Positions 1 to 9,141 of a stretch of 64,000 bases of DNA are shown one piece after another. The DNA is taken from the NCBI RefSeq assembly GCF_009193295.2, contig NZ_CP059973.1:5696089-5760088 (forward strand), given 5' to 3'. Source of the DNA: Bacteroides luhongzhouii. GTDB lineage: Bacteria; Bacteroidota; Bacteroidia; Bacteroidales; Bacteroidaceae. Below the pieces are notes generated by a model. It was not told the origin of the DNA and searched no databases. It saw only the letters and a program-made list of their open reading frames with translations. Numbering within the stretch: the first letter of the stretch is position 1; each line of letters starts with the position of its first letter. The position numbers and the translations under genes are program-made.

Positions 1-1245
1 AAAACACGTTATTGGTATGAGCTACGTGAAGCGCAATATCTCACCTCGCACTATGTAAAAAATACAGCAATGGTTGTCGCTTTCGATCAGGGTAATCCGA
101 AAGACATTCATCCCATAGTGAAAGACACAGTAGGCTGGCGGTTATCTCAATTAGCACTAGGAAAAGTTTACGGTAAAAAAGTTGTTTGCCAGGGGCCGGA
201 ATTCAAGAAGATGACGAAAACTGCCGATGGGTCTTTGTTACTTGATTTTGCCAATGCCGGTACAGGGCTCGTTAATAAAGACAAAGCAGCAACACTTTCA
301 GGCTTCACTGTTGCAGGTAAAGATGGTAAGTTCTATCCTGCTGAAGCAATAATCGTAGGCAAAAATCAAGTAAAGGTGAAAAATAATCTGGTGACAAATC
401 CCGTGGATGTCCGTTACCTCTGGGTGAATAGTGCCGATATGAACTTATTTAATAAAGAAGGCTTTCCGGCATTTCCCTTCCGTACAGACAAGTATCGGTT
501 AGCAACGGAAGGCGTATATGTTAATCCGGCGCCGGTACTACCTGACCTTGATTTGTTTCTTTTCATCGGCCAGTCTAATATGGCAGGACGGGGATACATC
601 ACAAATAACTATAAAAGTAACATTAAGAATACGTATCTGCTTACTCCCGCTGGCGGGATGGAACCGGCACGTAATCCTTTGAACAAATATTCTACGATTC
701 GCAAACGATTGGATTTACAAGGAGTGGGGCCTGCTTATTCATTCGCAAAAGCAATTACAAATAAAACCGGACGTCCGCTAGGACTGGTAGTAAATGCCCG
801 TGGAGGCAGTTCTATCAATTCTTGGATGAAAGGGGCAAAAGACAATTATTATGATGAAGCTCTGTCACGTATACGTCAGGCAATGAAGTTCGGTACACTG
901 AAAGCCATTATCTGGCACCAGGGAGAAAGCGACAGTAATGTCCCAGGGACATATATATTGAAACTACAAGAACTGGTAGCCAATTTGCGCAAAGATTTAA
1001 ATAATGCCAAACTCCCGTTCATTGTAGGTGAACTGGCAGAATGGAGGATAAACGGCACATCAGAAGCATTCAATGAAATGCTACGAACAGTTCCCCAACA
1101 TATTCCTTATTCTTATTGTGTGTCATCCAAAGAGTTAGTTCCCTTGATTGACGAGAATGATCCTCACTTCAGTGCAGACAGCCAAATAATCCTGGGCCGA
1201 AGATATGCTGAAGCTGCTTATAAGGCTTGTTACTCTGAAGAATAA
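1..1245 (+). CDS. Double-domain carbohydrate acetylesterase (sialate O-acetylesterase-like plus SASA domain), 5' end outside window
   Basis: The reading frame is open from the first base, so the true start lies upstream and the ATG at 70 is internal. The first 170 or so visible codons (LREAQY, then DTVGWRLSQLALGKVYGK) look like the C-terminal half of a sialate O-acetylesterase-type protein. They are followed by a second complete SASA/SGNH-like module: the nucleophile motif GQSNM with its serine codon at 574-576, the WHQGES block near 913, and a C-terminal DPHFS block that would supply the Asp/His pair. SGNH esterases of this kind remove O-acetyl groups from sugars, usually in the periplasm. 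As the first visible gene of the PUL it probably deacetylates the target glycan before the glycosidases act. Truncation is by the window edge, not a mutation. The exact CE family is not assigned. Confidence 0.8.
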   Translation, partial: KTRYWYELREAQYLTSHYVKNTAMVVAFDQGNPKDIHPIVKDTVGWRLSQLALGKVYGKKVVCQGPEFKKMTKTADGSLLLDFANAGTGLVNKDKAATLSGFTVAGKDGKFYPAEAIIVGKNQVKVKNNLVTNPVDVRYLWVNSADMNLFNKEGFPAFPFRTDKYRLATEGVYVNPAPVLPDLDLFLFIGQSNMAGRGYITNNYKSNIKNTYLLTPAGGMEPARNPLNKYSTIRKRLDLQGVGPAYSFAKAITNKTGRPLGLVVNARGGSSINSWMKGAKDNYYDEALSRIRQAMKFGTLKAIIWHQGESDSNVPGTYILKLQELVANLRKDLNNAKLPFIVGELAEWRINGTSEAFNEMLRTVPQHIPYSYCVSSKELVPLIDENDPHFSADSQIILGRRYAEAAYKACYSEE

Positions 1246-1272
1246 ATACATACCATAAAATACAAAAGATTT

Positions 1273-4200
1273 ATGTACCTTAGAAAATGTTTGGTTTTAG
1301 TTTATGGAGCCATGGTTATACCTTTCGTGGGTATATCTGCTGATAATGTGAATGTGGCATTACACAAACCGGTAATAGCTTCTTCACAACAAAAAGAATT
1401 TCCTGCATCCAATGTAACTGACGGAGTTATTTCGCGCAAATCTTCCTGGACAAGTGCCAAAGGCGCTCGTACTCCGCATATTCTTGATCTTAATTTGCAA
1501 AAATATTATGATATCGACAGGGTAATTATCTACACGGGAATTCCTGAACCGGAAAAGACGGAACAAGAGAAAGGACAAGCTCCCGGCTTCTGGGCGATGA
1601 AGAACTTCAAAATTCAGTATTGGGACGATGCAAACTGGACAGACTTGCCTAATACGGAATGTACGGAGAACCGGTTGGATAAAATCGAATTTACATTTAC
1701 CCCACAGCTTACTACTTTCCAGCTTCGACTAATCTCTACTGATGGGGAACCTGTTACCATCAATGAGTTTGAAGTATATGGCAAAGAAAAGAAAAATATG
1801 ATTGCTCCTGTTATACGGAATGAATTGCCAGATAGAGTTCATAAAGAATTTCCTAAGGACATGCTTGTAACAGTCAATAAAAATGTGATAGGCAATACCA
1901 TGAAATACGTGGCTTACAATCAAGGATATTATATGCCCGGCAGCAACATCTCAGGTTGGCTTGAATATTCTAATGTAAACAGTTTACGCGTATGGACATC
2001 CATGAATGATTATGTACCCGAAGAGGCAGTAAATTATCAGAAGAACTTGAATACACTAGAAGAGTTTGAAGCGTACAAACATGAATTACGGAGTAATCCT
2101 GAAAAAAATAACTTCATCAAATGGAAACCGATTTTGGAAAGATGCCGCAAACAACAATTCTCAACCAATTCAATGGTATTTGAATATGCTTTACTTGAAT
2201 TGAAACGCTTGAACATAGACGTAGTCCTACAGATGAATTCAACAGACTTTGACCATACATGGAGCAATAAATGGAAACAATGGCAACGCTTTTATGCCCT
2301 GGCATTTTATGCAGCCAAAACAGGTGACGTGACAATGTTCGCCATGCAGAACGAACCTAATCACCGACATTCCGGTCCGATGAAAATCACACAATATGTA
2401 GATGCCATGAAAATTGTGTCAGATGCTATATATTGTGCTATACAGGACGTAAACAAACTCTATGGAAAGCATCTGAAATCACGTTTTGTAAGTCCTGTTA
2501 CGGCAGGCTCCAACGCAAACTGGTGGGCGGAGGTTGTGAAAAGCTTGCGTATCGATTATCGGGGATTACCTTCTGACAGAGACTTGCTGGACATATTCTC
2601 GACACACTCTTATAATCTTCCGGCAGCAGGATATGTATCCAAGGTTTCAGACATACGGAAGATCATAGTAGATAATCATCCTTTAAACCGCTCTCTTCCG
2701 ATAGTGTATACTGAAACCGGGCGTTGGATGAATGCCTATCTCATTGACAAATACGAGACGATGGACTCCCCTTCCCTATTTACCGAATGGGCAGGTGAAT
2801 ATACCAACAATACTCTTAACCAGGGGTATGGTATGTGGGCCTTCAAATTTGCCAACACAACCAGCAACACCTATCCGCGTGGCATTAAATCGGGACATCA
2901 TTTTATCTGGCAAGGCAAGAGAATCGTAGAAGATGCTTACAACAACGTAGCATTGGGGAAGAAAGTCATTGATTTGACCTCTTCACATCCTGCACAAGTG
3001 AAAGTGATCACCGACGGCAACAAGACCGACGCCTCCATGTGGACATCTGTGAATACAGACGAAAAGAAATGCCTCGAAATAGATTTGGGAAAGAGTTATT
3101 CTTTAGGTGCGGCCGTAGTCTATACCGGCTCGGAATACGGAGTCTACACAGGTCCGGACCGCGTGAAGAATTTCCGGTTGCAATATTGGGAGGGTACCGG
3201 TTGGAAAGATATTGAAGAAACGATTGAAAACAATGCTCGCTATACGCAATCTTTCTTTCTATTTAAGACTCCTGTGACAAGTTCGAGAATTCGTTTTATT
3301 GCTACCGATAAGGGCAGTATCAAGGTAAGGGAGATAAAATTGTTTGATGAAGAATCAGTAAAAAACATCCCGGAATCTTATGATATAAGTGGCATTCAGC
3401 GGACGGGACAGGTAGTCCGGCTTTTTGCAAAAGGTTTTAAGGACGAACGGCCGCTATTGGAAACGGTAAAATCAGTCCCCGATAATGAGGTAGATGCATT
3501 AACCTCTTACAACCCGGAAGAAATGCGATATTATATATGGCTTGTACAACGTAAACTCTCGCCAAACACGCTGACTTTGAATTTAAAATCATTAAACCTC
3601 CCCACCGGTACAAAGGTATTTGCCGAAAAAGTAAGTGCGGATGCCTATGGCGAAGTGGTGTGGTCAAAAGAAATTTCCGAAAACGGACAACTATCGTTCG
3701 AACTACCGGCTCAAAGTGTGATGCTTCTTACTATCCCCGCTCGCAAAAATACGCCTTGCACTTTGATTGCTACAGCAGACGCTACTATAAAAAATGGCAG
3801 TAATAGCGAAAAGAACTTTGGCAAAATAAAAAAGATGAGTGTAGAAATGAACGCTTCACAGATTAATCACAATCAGGTCAGCTACATCAAATTCGACTTA
3901 TCCAAAGTAGATAATATAAATGCGGCACTACTGCAGATTTATGGTAATTCGCCGGACAAGTATTCATATCGTTTCCATGTCTATGCCTTAGACAACTGCG
4001 ATTGGAATGAAATGTCCTTAAATTGGAATAACGCTCCTAACCTGGATAGGGAACAAATGCGTATAACCCAAGTAGGGAACACCGCACATGTAGCGGGAGA
4101 AATCGTAGTCAATAAAAATGCTTCATATCATCAGCTCGATGTTACTAAACTGATACGTAAGTGTAAACAGAAAGAGATCACTTTCGTATTGATAAGGGAG

Positions 4201-4293
4201 CTCCGACAATTGGGTGATGATTCGGACAATGGTAAAAGTTGCTATTTGGATACGAAAGAGTCTAACCATAAGCCGATATTATCTATCTGGTAA
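1273..4293 (+). CDS. Secreted multidomain clan GH-A glycoside hydrolase (F5/8C - GH - F5/8C - DNRLRE-like)
   Basis: This is a 1006-residue protein with an N-terminal signal peptide (about residues 1-23). Residues about 25-172 form a discoidin/F5/8 type C carbohydrate-binding module. Residues about 180-555 look like a (beta/alpha)8 retaining hydrolase: Glu361 in AMQNEPNH fits the acid/base and Glu481 in VYTETGRW fits the nucleophile, as in GH39/GH86-like clan GH-A enzymes. A second F5/8C module covers about 555-695. The C-terminus (about 830-1006) resembles the DNRLRE beta-sandwich (NWNNAPNL, HQLDVTKLI). It starts 27 bases after the esterase and precedes SusC, so it belongs to the PUL. It is probably an endo-acting or debranching enzyme at the surface or in the periplasm. 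The family call is by motif only; substrate unknown. Confidence 0.7.
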   Translation: MYLRKCLVLVYGAMVIPFVGISADNVNVALHKPVIASSQQKEFPASNVTDGVISRKSSWTSAKGARTPHILDLNLQKYYDIDRVIIYTGIPEPEKTEQEKGQAPGFWAMKNFKIQYWDDANWTDLPNTECTENRLDKIEFTFTPQLTTFQLRLISTDGEPVTINEFEVYGKEKKNMIAPVIRNELPDRVHKEFPKDMLVTVNKNVIGNTMKYVAYNQGYYMPGSNISGWLEYSNVNSLRVWTSMNDYVPEEAVNYQKNLNTLEEFEAYKHELRSNPEKNNFIKWKPILERCRKQQFSTNSMVFEYALLELKRLNIDVVLQMNSTDFDHTWSNKWKQWQRFYALAFYAAKTGDVTMFAMQNEPNHRHSGPMKITQYVDAMKIVSDAIYCAIQDVNKLYGKHLKSRFVSPVTAGSNANWWAEVVKSLRIDYRGLPSDRDLLDIFSTHSYNLPAAGYVSKVSDIRKIIVDNHPLNRSLPIVYTETGRWMNAYLIDKYETMDSPSLFTEWAGEYTNNTLNQGYGMWAFKFANTTSNTYPRGIKSGHHFIWQGKRIVEDAYNNVALGKKVIDLTSSHPAQVKVITDGNKTDASMWTSVNTDEKKCLEIDLGKSYSLGAAVVYTGSEYGVYTGPDRVKNFRLQYWEGTGWKDIEETIENNARYTQSFFLFKTPVTSSRIRFIATDKGSIKVREIKLFDEESVKNIPESYDISGIQRTGQVVRLFAKGFKDERPLLETVKSVPDNEVDALTSYNPEEMRYYIWLVQRKLSPNTLTLNLKSLNLPTGTKVFAEKVSADAYGEVVWSKEISENGQLSFELPAQSVMLLTIPARKNTPCTLIATADATIKNGSNSEKNFGKIKKMSVEMNASQINHNQVSYIKFDLSKVDNINAALLQIYGNSPDKYSYRFHVYALDNCDWNEMSLNWNNAPNLDREQMRITQVGNTAHVAGEIVVNKNASYHQLDVTKLIRKCKQKEITFVLIRELRQLGDDSDNGKSCYLDTKESNHKPILSIW

Positions 4294-4407
4294 CATAAAA
4301 CAGATAACCGTATGATTTTGCTCTCTTTTCGTACAATCCTCTTATATTATATTTCTTTTTTTGAAGACTTTTGCTCAGCATATTCAATAATTAAATCTTA
4401 TGTATAA

Positions 4408-7400
4408 ATGAAAAACAATCAATTAAAACTAATCTTGCCGGCTATTTTTCTAATGATTATGGTAGGCATACATGCGCAAAATGTACGAGTGACAGGTGTT
4501 GTGTCTGATGCACAAAGCCCATTGATTGGTGTGAATGTCCATGTGAAAGGAGGTACAACCGGTGTGATTACCGATATGAATGGAAAATATTCTATTGAGG
4601 TACCTTCCAATGCCACACTTGTATTCTCCTATATAGGTTATGCAGATCAAGAGCATAAAGTAGGTAATCGGAAAATTATCAATGTAACCATGTCCGAAGA
4701 CTCTAAATTACTGGAAGAAATCGTGGTAGTGGGGTACGGTTATCAAAAGAAAAGCGATATCGCCACTTCCGTTGCTTCCGTCAAGACCGATGAAATGAAA
4801 AGTTTCCCGGCAGGAAATGTGGGAGATATGCTCCGTGGACGTGTAGCGGGAGTTAATGTAACAAGTTCATCAGGCAGGCCCGGATCTGCTCCTACCATCA
4901 CCATCCGTGGAAACCGTTCTATCAGTGCACAAAACACGCCATTGTACGTTATTGATGGTTCAGTATCAAGTAGTGAAGAATTCAGTACTTTAAGTGCGGA
5001 AAGCATTGAGTCTATCGAAATTCTGAAAGATGCAGCTTCTCAAGCCATTTATGGTGCACGGGCCAGCGACGGTGTAATTCTAGTAACAACCAAACGTGGT
5101 ATGCAAGGTAAAATGGAAGTGAATTATAACGGTTATGTAGGTATTCAGTCTTTATGGCGTAACTTCGATTTTTATTCTCCACAAGAATATATGATGCTGC
5201 GAAGAGAAGCAATGGCAAACGATAAAGGCATTATTGACGCCCGCGAAATTTCTATTTCTGAGGCTTTGAGCGACGAAATAATGAGTGAAGTCTGGGCGAA
5301 TGGAGAGTTTGTCAACTGGGAAGATCTGATGTTGAAGAATGCCCTTTACCAGAACCATGATTTAACCGTACGTGGCGGAACTGATAAACTCCGTGTTTCA
5401 GCCGGCCTCAATTACTTTGATCAAGACGGTATGGTAACGACCGGTTCGGGATATAAAAAAGCTGCTTTCCGCCTAAATGTAGACTATAAAGTGAACAAAT
5501 GGGCTAATTTCGGAGTGAATACTTCTTACGCATTATCCAAAAGTGAACGTGAAGATGGAAATTTTACGGAGTTCATTACCCGTACTCCGCTGGCTAAAGT
5601 ATATAATGCAGATGGTAGTTATACCAAATATATCGACACAGCCAACGATGTAAACCCACTTTACAGAGCACAGAATTATGCACGCGAAATAACGAATAAC
5701 AGCTACCGTGTCAATATCTTCCTGGAATTGAAACCTTTCAAAGGATTTAATTATCGTTTAAATACTTCTTTCTATAACAGACAGCAAGAAGATGGAGAAG
5801 TGAAAGGTGTCAATTATCCCGGTGGAGGGGCAACTGCCAAACTAACCAATAACGAACAGAGAAATTATCTGATAGAAAACATCTTCACTTATGAGGTTCC
5901 GATAAAAAAACAACAGCATAAACTAACGCTTACTGCCGTACAGTCAGTAGACCATTCTCAAACGAAAGGACTGGGATATGCTACCAGTGACTTACCTGTA
6001 GACATGGACTGGGATTTTATATCCAACGGTCAATTTTCCGGCACACCTACGAGAACATTCTCTGAAAATAACTTAGTATCTTTCATGGGACGTGCTTCTT
6101 ATATCTTTATGGATAGATACATTATGAATGTAGCTATCAGACGAGATGGTTCAAGCCGCTTCGGCAAGAACAACAAATGGGGTACATTCCCTTCTGTAGC
6201 CCTGGCATGGCGTGCAAACGAAGAAAGTTTCCTGCGTAATGTGTCATGGATCGATAATTTAAAACTTCGTTTGAGTTATGGCATTGTAGGTAACCAAAAT
6301 GGAATTGGCAACTATACAACACTTGGTTTAACAGATCAAGAACGCTATGAATTCGGTGACAACTCATATATGGGTTATCTTCCCGGAAAAGAGCTTTCAA
6401 ACCCTAATTTAAAGTGGGAACAATCACGCACAGCCAATATAGGTCTTGATTTTGGCTTCTTCAACAATCGTTTGTCAGGTACAATTGAATACTATAATAC
6501 CAGAACGACAGACCTGATCGTTAAGCGTGAAATAAACTCTGTCTTAGGATATGAACAGATGCTTGATAATTTGGGAGAAACCAAATCACATGGTATTGAT
6601 ATCAGTATCAACGGTGACGTCTTCCGTACAAAGGATTTTACATGGAGTTTGGGGGCTAATTTCAGTCAGTATGCAAATGAAATAGTAAAGATAGACAATC
6701 AGGTTGATGAAAACGGTAAACCGCTGAGCCAACCGGGTAATAGTTGGTTTGTAGGTAAACCTATACATGTTTATTATGACTATTTACCAGACGGTATCTA
6801 TCAGTATGAAGATTTCGATATCAAACGAAATGCTTATGGCAAATTGGAATATACATTGAAACCGACAATTGATACCGATGGCGATGGTATAGCTGATAAA
6901 GCCTTGACACGCGAAGATAATGTTGCTCCGGGATCTGTAAAGATTAAAGATGTAAATGGCGATGGAAAAATAAATGCTGATGACCGTACACCTATCTCCA
7001 GAGATCCGGACTTCACACTCTCCCTAAATACAACTCTCAAATGGAAAGGTTTTGATTTCTATATGGATTGGTATGGTGTGTCCGGTCGTAAAATCAGAAA
7101 TGGCTATCTCTCCGAATCCAATAGCGGTGGTTCTTTACAGGGAAAACTAAATGGCGTGAAGGTAAATTACTGGACCCCATTCAACCCTTCTAACGAATTT
7201 CCGCGACCTAGTCATAACACAAATGTCACTTATCATGGTTCCCTGGCAATTCAGGATGCTTCTTATATCCGCTTACGTACCTTACAGCTGGGGTATACTT
7301 TCCCGACAACCTGGATAAAAAAACTCCAGCTCCAGAAATTAAGAGTATATGCTACAGCAACCAATCTTCTGACATTTACAGACTTTTTGTCTTATAGTCC

Positions 7401-7467
7401 GGAGTTGACACCGGGTGCATATCCTGAATCAAAACAGTATGTATTTGGAATTAATGTTTCATTCTAA
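4408..7467 (+). CDS. susC-like: SusC-like TonB-dependent outer-membrane glycan transporter
   Basis: This 1019-residue outer-membrane protein has a signal peptide ending near IHAQ, an N-terminal carboxypeptidase-regulatory-like domain (about 27-105, VRVTGVVSDAQSPLIGVNV), a TonB plug beginning near VVGYGYQKKSDIATSVASV (about 110-230) and a 22-strand-type barrel ending in the aromatic strand FGINVSF. Size and order match SusC proteins that import oligosaccharides using TonB energy. It is followed directly by a SusD-like gene, the diagnostic pair of a Bacteroidota PUL. The 114-base gap before it is AT-rich and could hold the pair's own leader, but I see no clear TAnnTTTG box. Confidence 0.95.
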   Translation: MKNNQLKLILPAIFLMIMVGIHAQNVRVTGVVSDAQSPLIGVNVHVKGGTTGVITDMNGKYSIEVPSNATLVFSYIGYADQEHKVGNRKIINVTMSEDSKLLEEIVVVGYGYQKKSDIATSVASVKTDEMKSFPAGNVGDMLRGRVAGVNVTSSSGRPGSAPTITIRGNRSISAQNTPLYVIDGSVSSSEEFSTLSAESIESIEILKDAASQAIYGARASDGVILVTTKRGMQGKMEVNYNGYVGIQSLWRNFDFYSPQEYMMLRREAMANDKGIIDAREISISEALSDEIMSEVWANGEFVNWEDLMLKNALYQNHDLTVRGGTDKLRVSAGLNYFDQDGMVTTGSGYKKAAFRLNVDYKVNKWANFGVNTSYALSKSEREDGNFTEFITRTPLAKVYNADGSYTKYIDTANDVNPLYRAQNYAREITNNSYRVNIFLELKPFKGFNYRLNTSFYNRQQEDGEVKGVNYPGGGATAKLTNNEQRNYLIENIFTYEVPIKKQQHKLTLTAVQSVDHSQTKGLGYATSDLPVDMDWDFISNGQFSGTPTRTFSENNLVSFMGRASYIFMDRYIMNVAIRRDGSSRFGKNNKWGTFPSVALAWRANEESFLRNVSWIDNLKLRLSYGIVGNQNGIGNYTTLGLTDQERYEFGDNSYMGYLPGKELSNPNLKWEQSRTANIGLDFGFFNNRLSGTIEYYNTRTTDLIVKREINSVLGYEQMLDNLGETKSHGIDISINGDVFRTKDFTWSLGANFSQYANEIVKIDNQVDENGKPLSQPGNSWFVGKPIHVYYDYLPDGIYQYEDFDIKRNAYGKLEYTLKPTIDTDGDGIADKALTREDNVAPGSVKIKDVNGDGKINADDRTPISRDPDFTLSLNTTLKWKGFDFYMDWYGVSGRKIRNGYLSESNSGGSLQGKLNGVKVNYWTPFNPSNEFPRPSHNTNVTYHGSLAIQDASYIRLRTLQLGYTFPTTWIKKLQLQKLRVYATATNLLTFTDFLSYSPELTPGAYPESKQYVFGINVSF

Positions 7468-7483
7468 TAAAATCCCGCAGAAT

Positions 7484-9097
7484 ATGAAAAATAAATTATA
7501 TATAGCAGCTTTGACAATATCTTCCATTACGCTATTGTCTTCTTGTGAAGATTTCCTGAACCTCAAATCAAAAACAGACATTACTACTGATTATCTGACC
7601 ACTTCCCCTGACGGACTGTATCGCGCAGCGATAGGATTGTATAGCTTGGACAGAGAATTAGCAAAAGGAGACGGAAGCGGCGGTAGCAACCTTTATATAG
7701 TAACAATGTGTGATTACAGCACTGATATTATGGCTTTTCGCGCAGGAACAAGTACTGCAATCGCCAAACTACAGAATTTCATGCCCAATAACAGTGATGT
7801 AGAATCATTTTGGCAACACTATTATTTCATCATTGGCAAAGCCAATGAGATTATCACCGGAGCGGAACAGTTGGGATTTGACGATCCTGTGACTACCCGC
7901 GCATGGGGTGAAGCTAAATTTTTCCGTGGACGTGCATATTTTGAACTATGGAAACGTTTTGAACGTCTCTATCTAAATACAATTCCTACTACAGTAGATA
8001 ATTTGGAACGTGATTTCCATCCAGTTTCCACAGAACAGATATTTACTCAGATCAAGACAGATTTGGATGATGCTGTCAATGCACTCGAGTGGGGAATACC
8101 CAATAATGACTATGGCCGTGTTACCAAAGCTACAGCCAAACACGTGAGAGCACAGGTGGCCATGTGGGAAAAAGACTATGATAAGGCTATTGAAGAGTGC
8201 GAGGATATATTCAGAGATGGAACAATGTACTCTATGATGTCCAAAACAGGGGACGTATTCAACAGTGCAGACATGCGTTCCGCCGAAGTTTTATGGTCTT
8301 ATCAGTTCTCTGAAAATATGGGTGGAGGCGGAACCGGTACCCCATTGATGGGACACCGTGCCGCAATTATTACCACTACCCGTTCCCAAGCTAATCCAGA
8401 TTGTACATTTGAAGCTGCCCAAGGCGGATATGGATGGGGACGTGTTTATCCAAACACCTATCTGTTCAGTCTGTATGATAAAGAAAAAGACAATCGTTAT
8501 AAAGATCTTTTCATCCATACTTTTTACTATAATGACCAAAGTAAATCTAATTATGGACAGGAAATCCCTAAAGATTTATATGGTAAGGCGGCAGGTTATA
8601 TGGAAAGACTGCACCCGATGTCAAAGAAACACTTTGACCAATGGACCAATGCGACACAACCAGACCGTACGAGCAGTTTCAAAGACCTGATTGTTTATCG
8701 CTTAGCCGAAACTTATTTAATGTGTAGTGAAGCCTATTTCCATCGTGATGGTGGCGACAGTCCCAAGGCTATAGAGTACTACAACAAAACTTGGGAAAGA
8801 GCAGGTAATATTCATGAAAACGGTCCATTAACCCTCAATATGCTCCTGGATGAATATGCCCGTGAACTACACTTTGAAGGAGTACGCTGGTCATTGTTAA
8901 AACGCCTTGGTATTTTGGGCGAACGCGTTCGTCAACATGGAGGTGACCTTATGCTGGAAGACCCGTATCTGGATAAAGACTATGCCGAATGCCGCCAGAA
9001 CTTTGTATTAGGCAAACATGAAACATGGCCTATTCCACAAACGCAGATTGACTTAATGGGAACTAATGTCTTTCCGCAGAGTGATCCATGGAAATAA
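7484..9097 (+). CDS. susD-like: SusD-like surface glycan-binding lipoprotein
   Basis: I place the start at the ATG at 7484. It gives a clean lipoprotein signal peptide ending in LLSSC, whereas the longer frame from 7415 overlaps susC and adds 23 residues unlike a signal sequence. The mature protein (about 537 residues with signal) has the helical TPR-rich SusD fold, with typical blocks such as AKFFRGRAYFELWKRF and YRLAETYLMCSEAYF. The C-terminal ARELHFEGVRWSLLKRLG block is characteristic of RagB/SusD. It sits over the SusC barrel and captures oligosaccharide for import. It starts 16 bases after susC stops, consistent with one transcript. Confidence 0.95.
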   Translation: MKNKLYIAALTISSITLLSSCEDFLNLKSKTDITTDYLTTSPDGLYRAAIGLYSLDRELAKGDGSGGSNLYIVTMCDYSTDIMAFRAGTSTAIAKLQNFMPNNSDVESFWQHYYFIIGKANEIITGAEQLGFDDPVTTRAWGEAKFFRGRAYFELWKRFERLYLNTIPTTVDNLERDFHPVSTEQIFTQIKTDLDDAVNALEWGIPNNDYGRVTKATAKHVRAQVAMWEKDYDKAIEECEDIFRDGTMYSMMSKTGDVFNSADMRSAEVLWSYQFSENMGGGGTGTPLMGHRAAIITTTRSQANPDCTFEAAQGGYGWGRVYPNTYLFSLYDKEKDNRYKDLFIHTFYYNDQSKSNYGQEIPKDLYGKAAGYMERLHPMSKKHFDQWTNATQPDRTSSFKDLIVYRLAETYLMCSEAYFHRDGGDSPKAIEYYNKTWERAGNIHENGPLTLNMLLDEYARELHFEGVRWSLLKRLGILGERVRQHGGDLMLEDPYLDKDYAECRQNFVLGKHETWPIPQTQIDLMGTNVFPQSDPWK

Positions 9098-9141
9098 AAA
9101 GAAACTGATTTTAATTTATAAATCTGTAAAAGAATCGTAGT

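Noticed and set aside
1..1245. A sialic-acid utilisation locus
   Set aside because: The esterase has a sialate O-acetylesterase-type domain, but no sialidase, NanA/NanE or epimerase is nearby; the family name does not define the substrate.
8358..8690. 110-residue open frame inside the SusD gene
   Set aside because: It lies in another frame of a clear SusD-like gene, has low-complexity composition and no start signals; it is a shadow.
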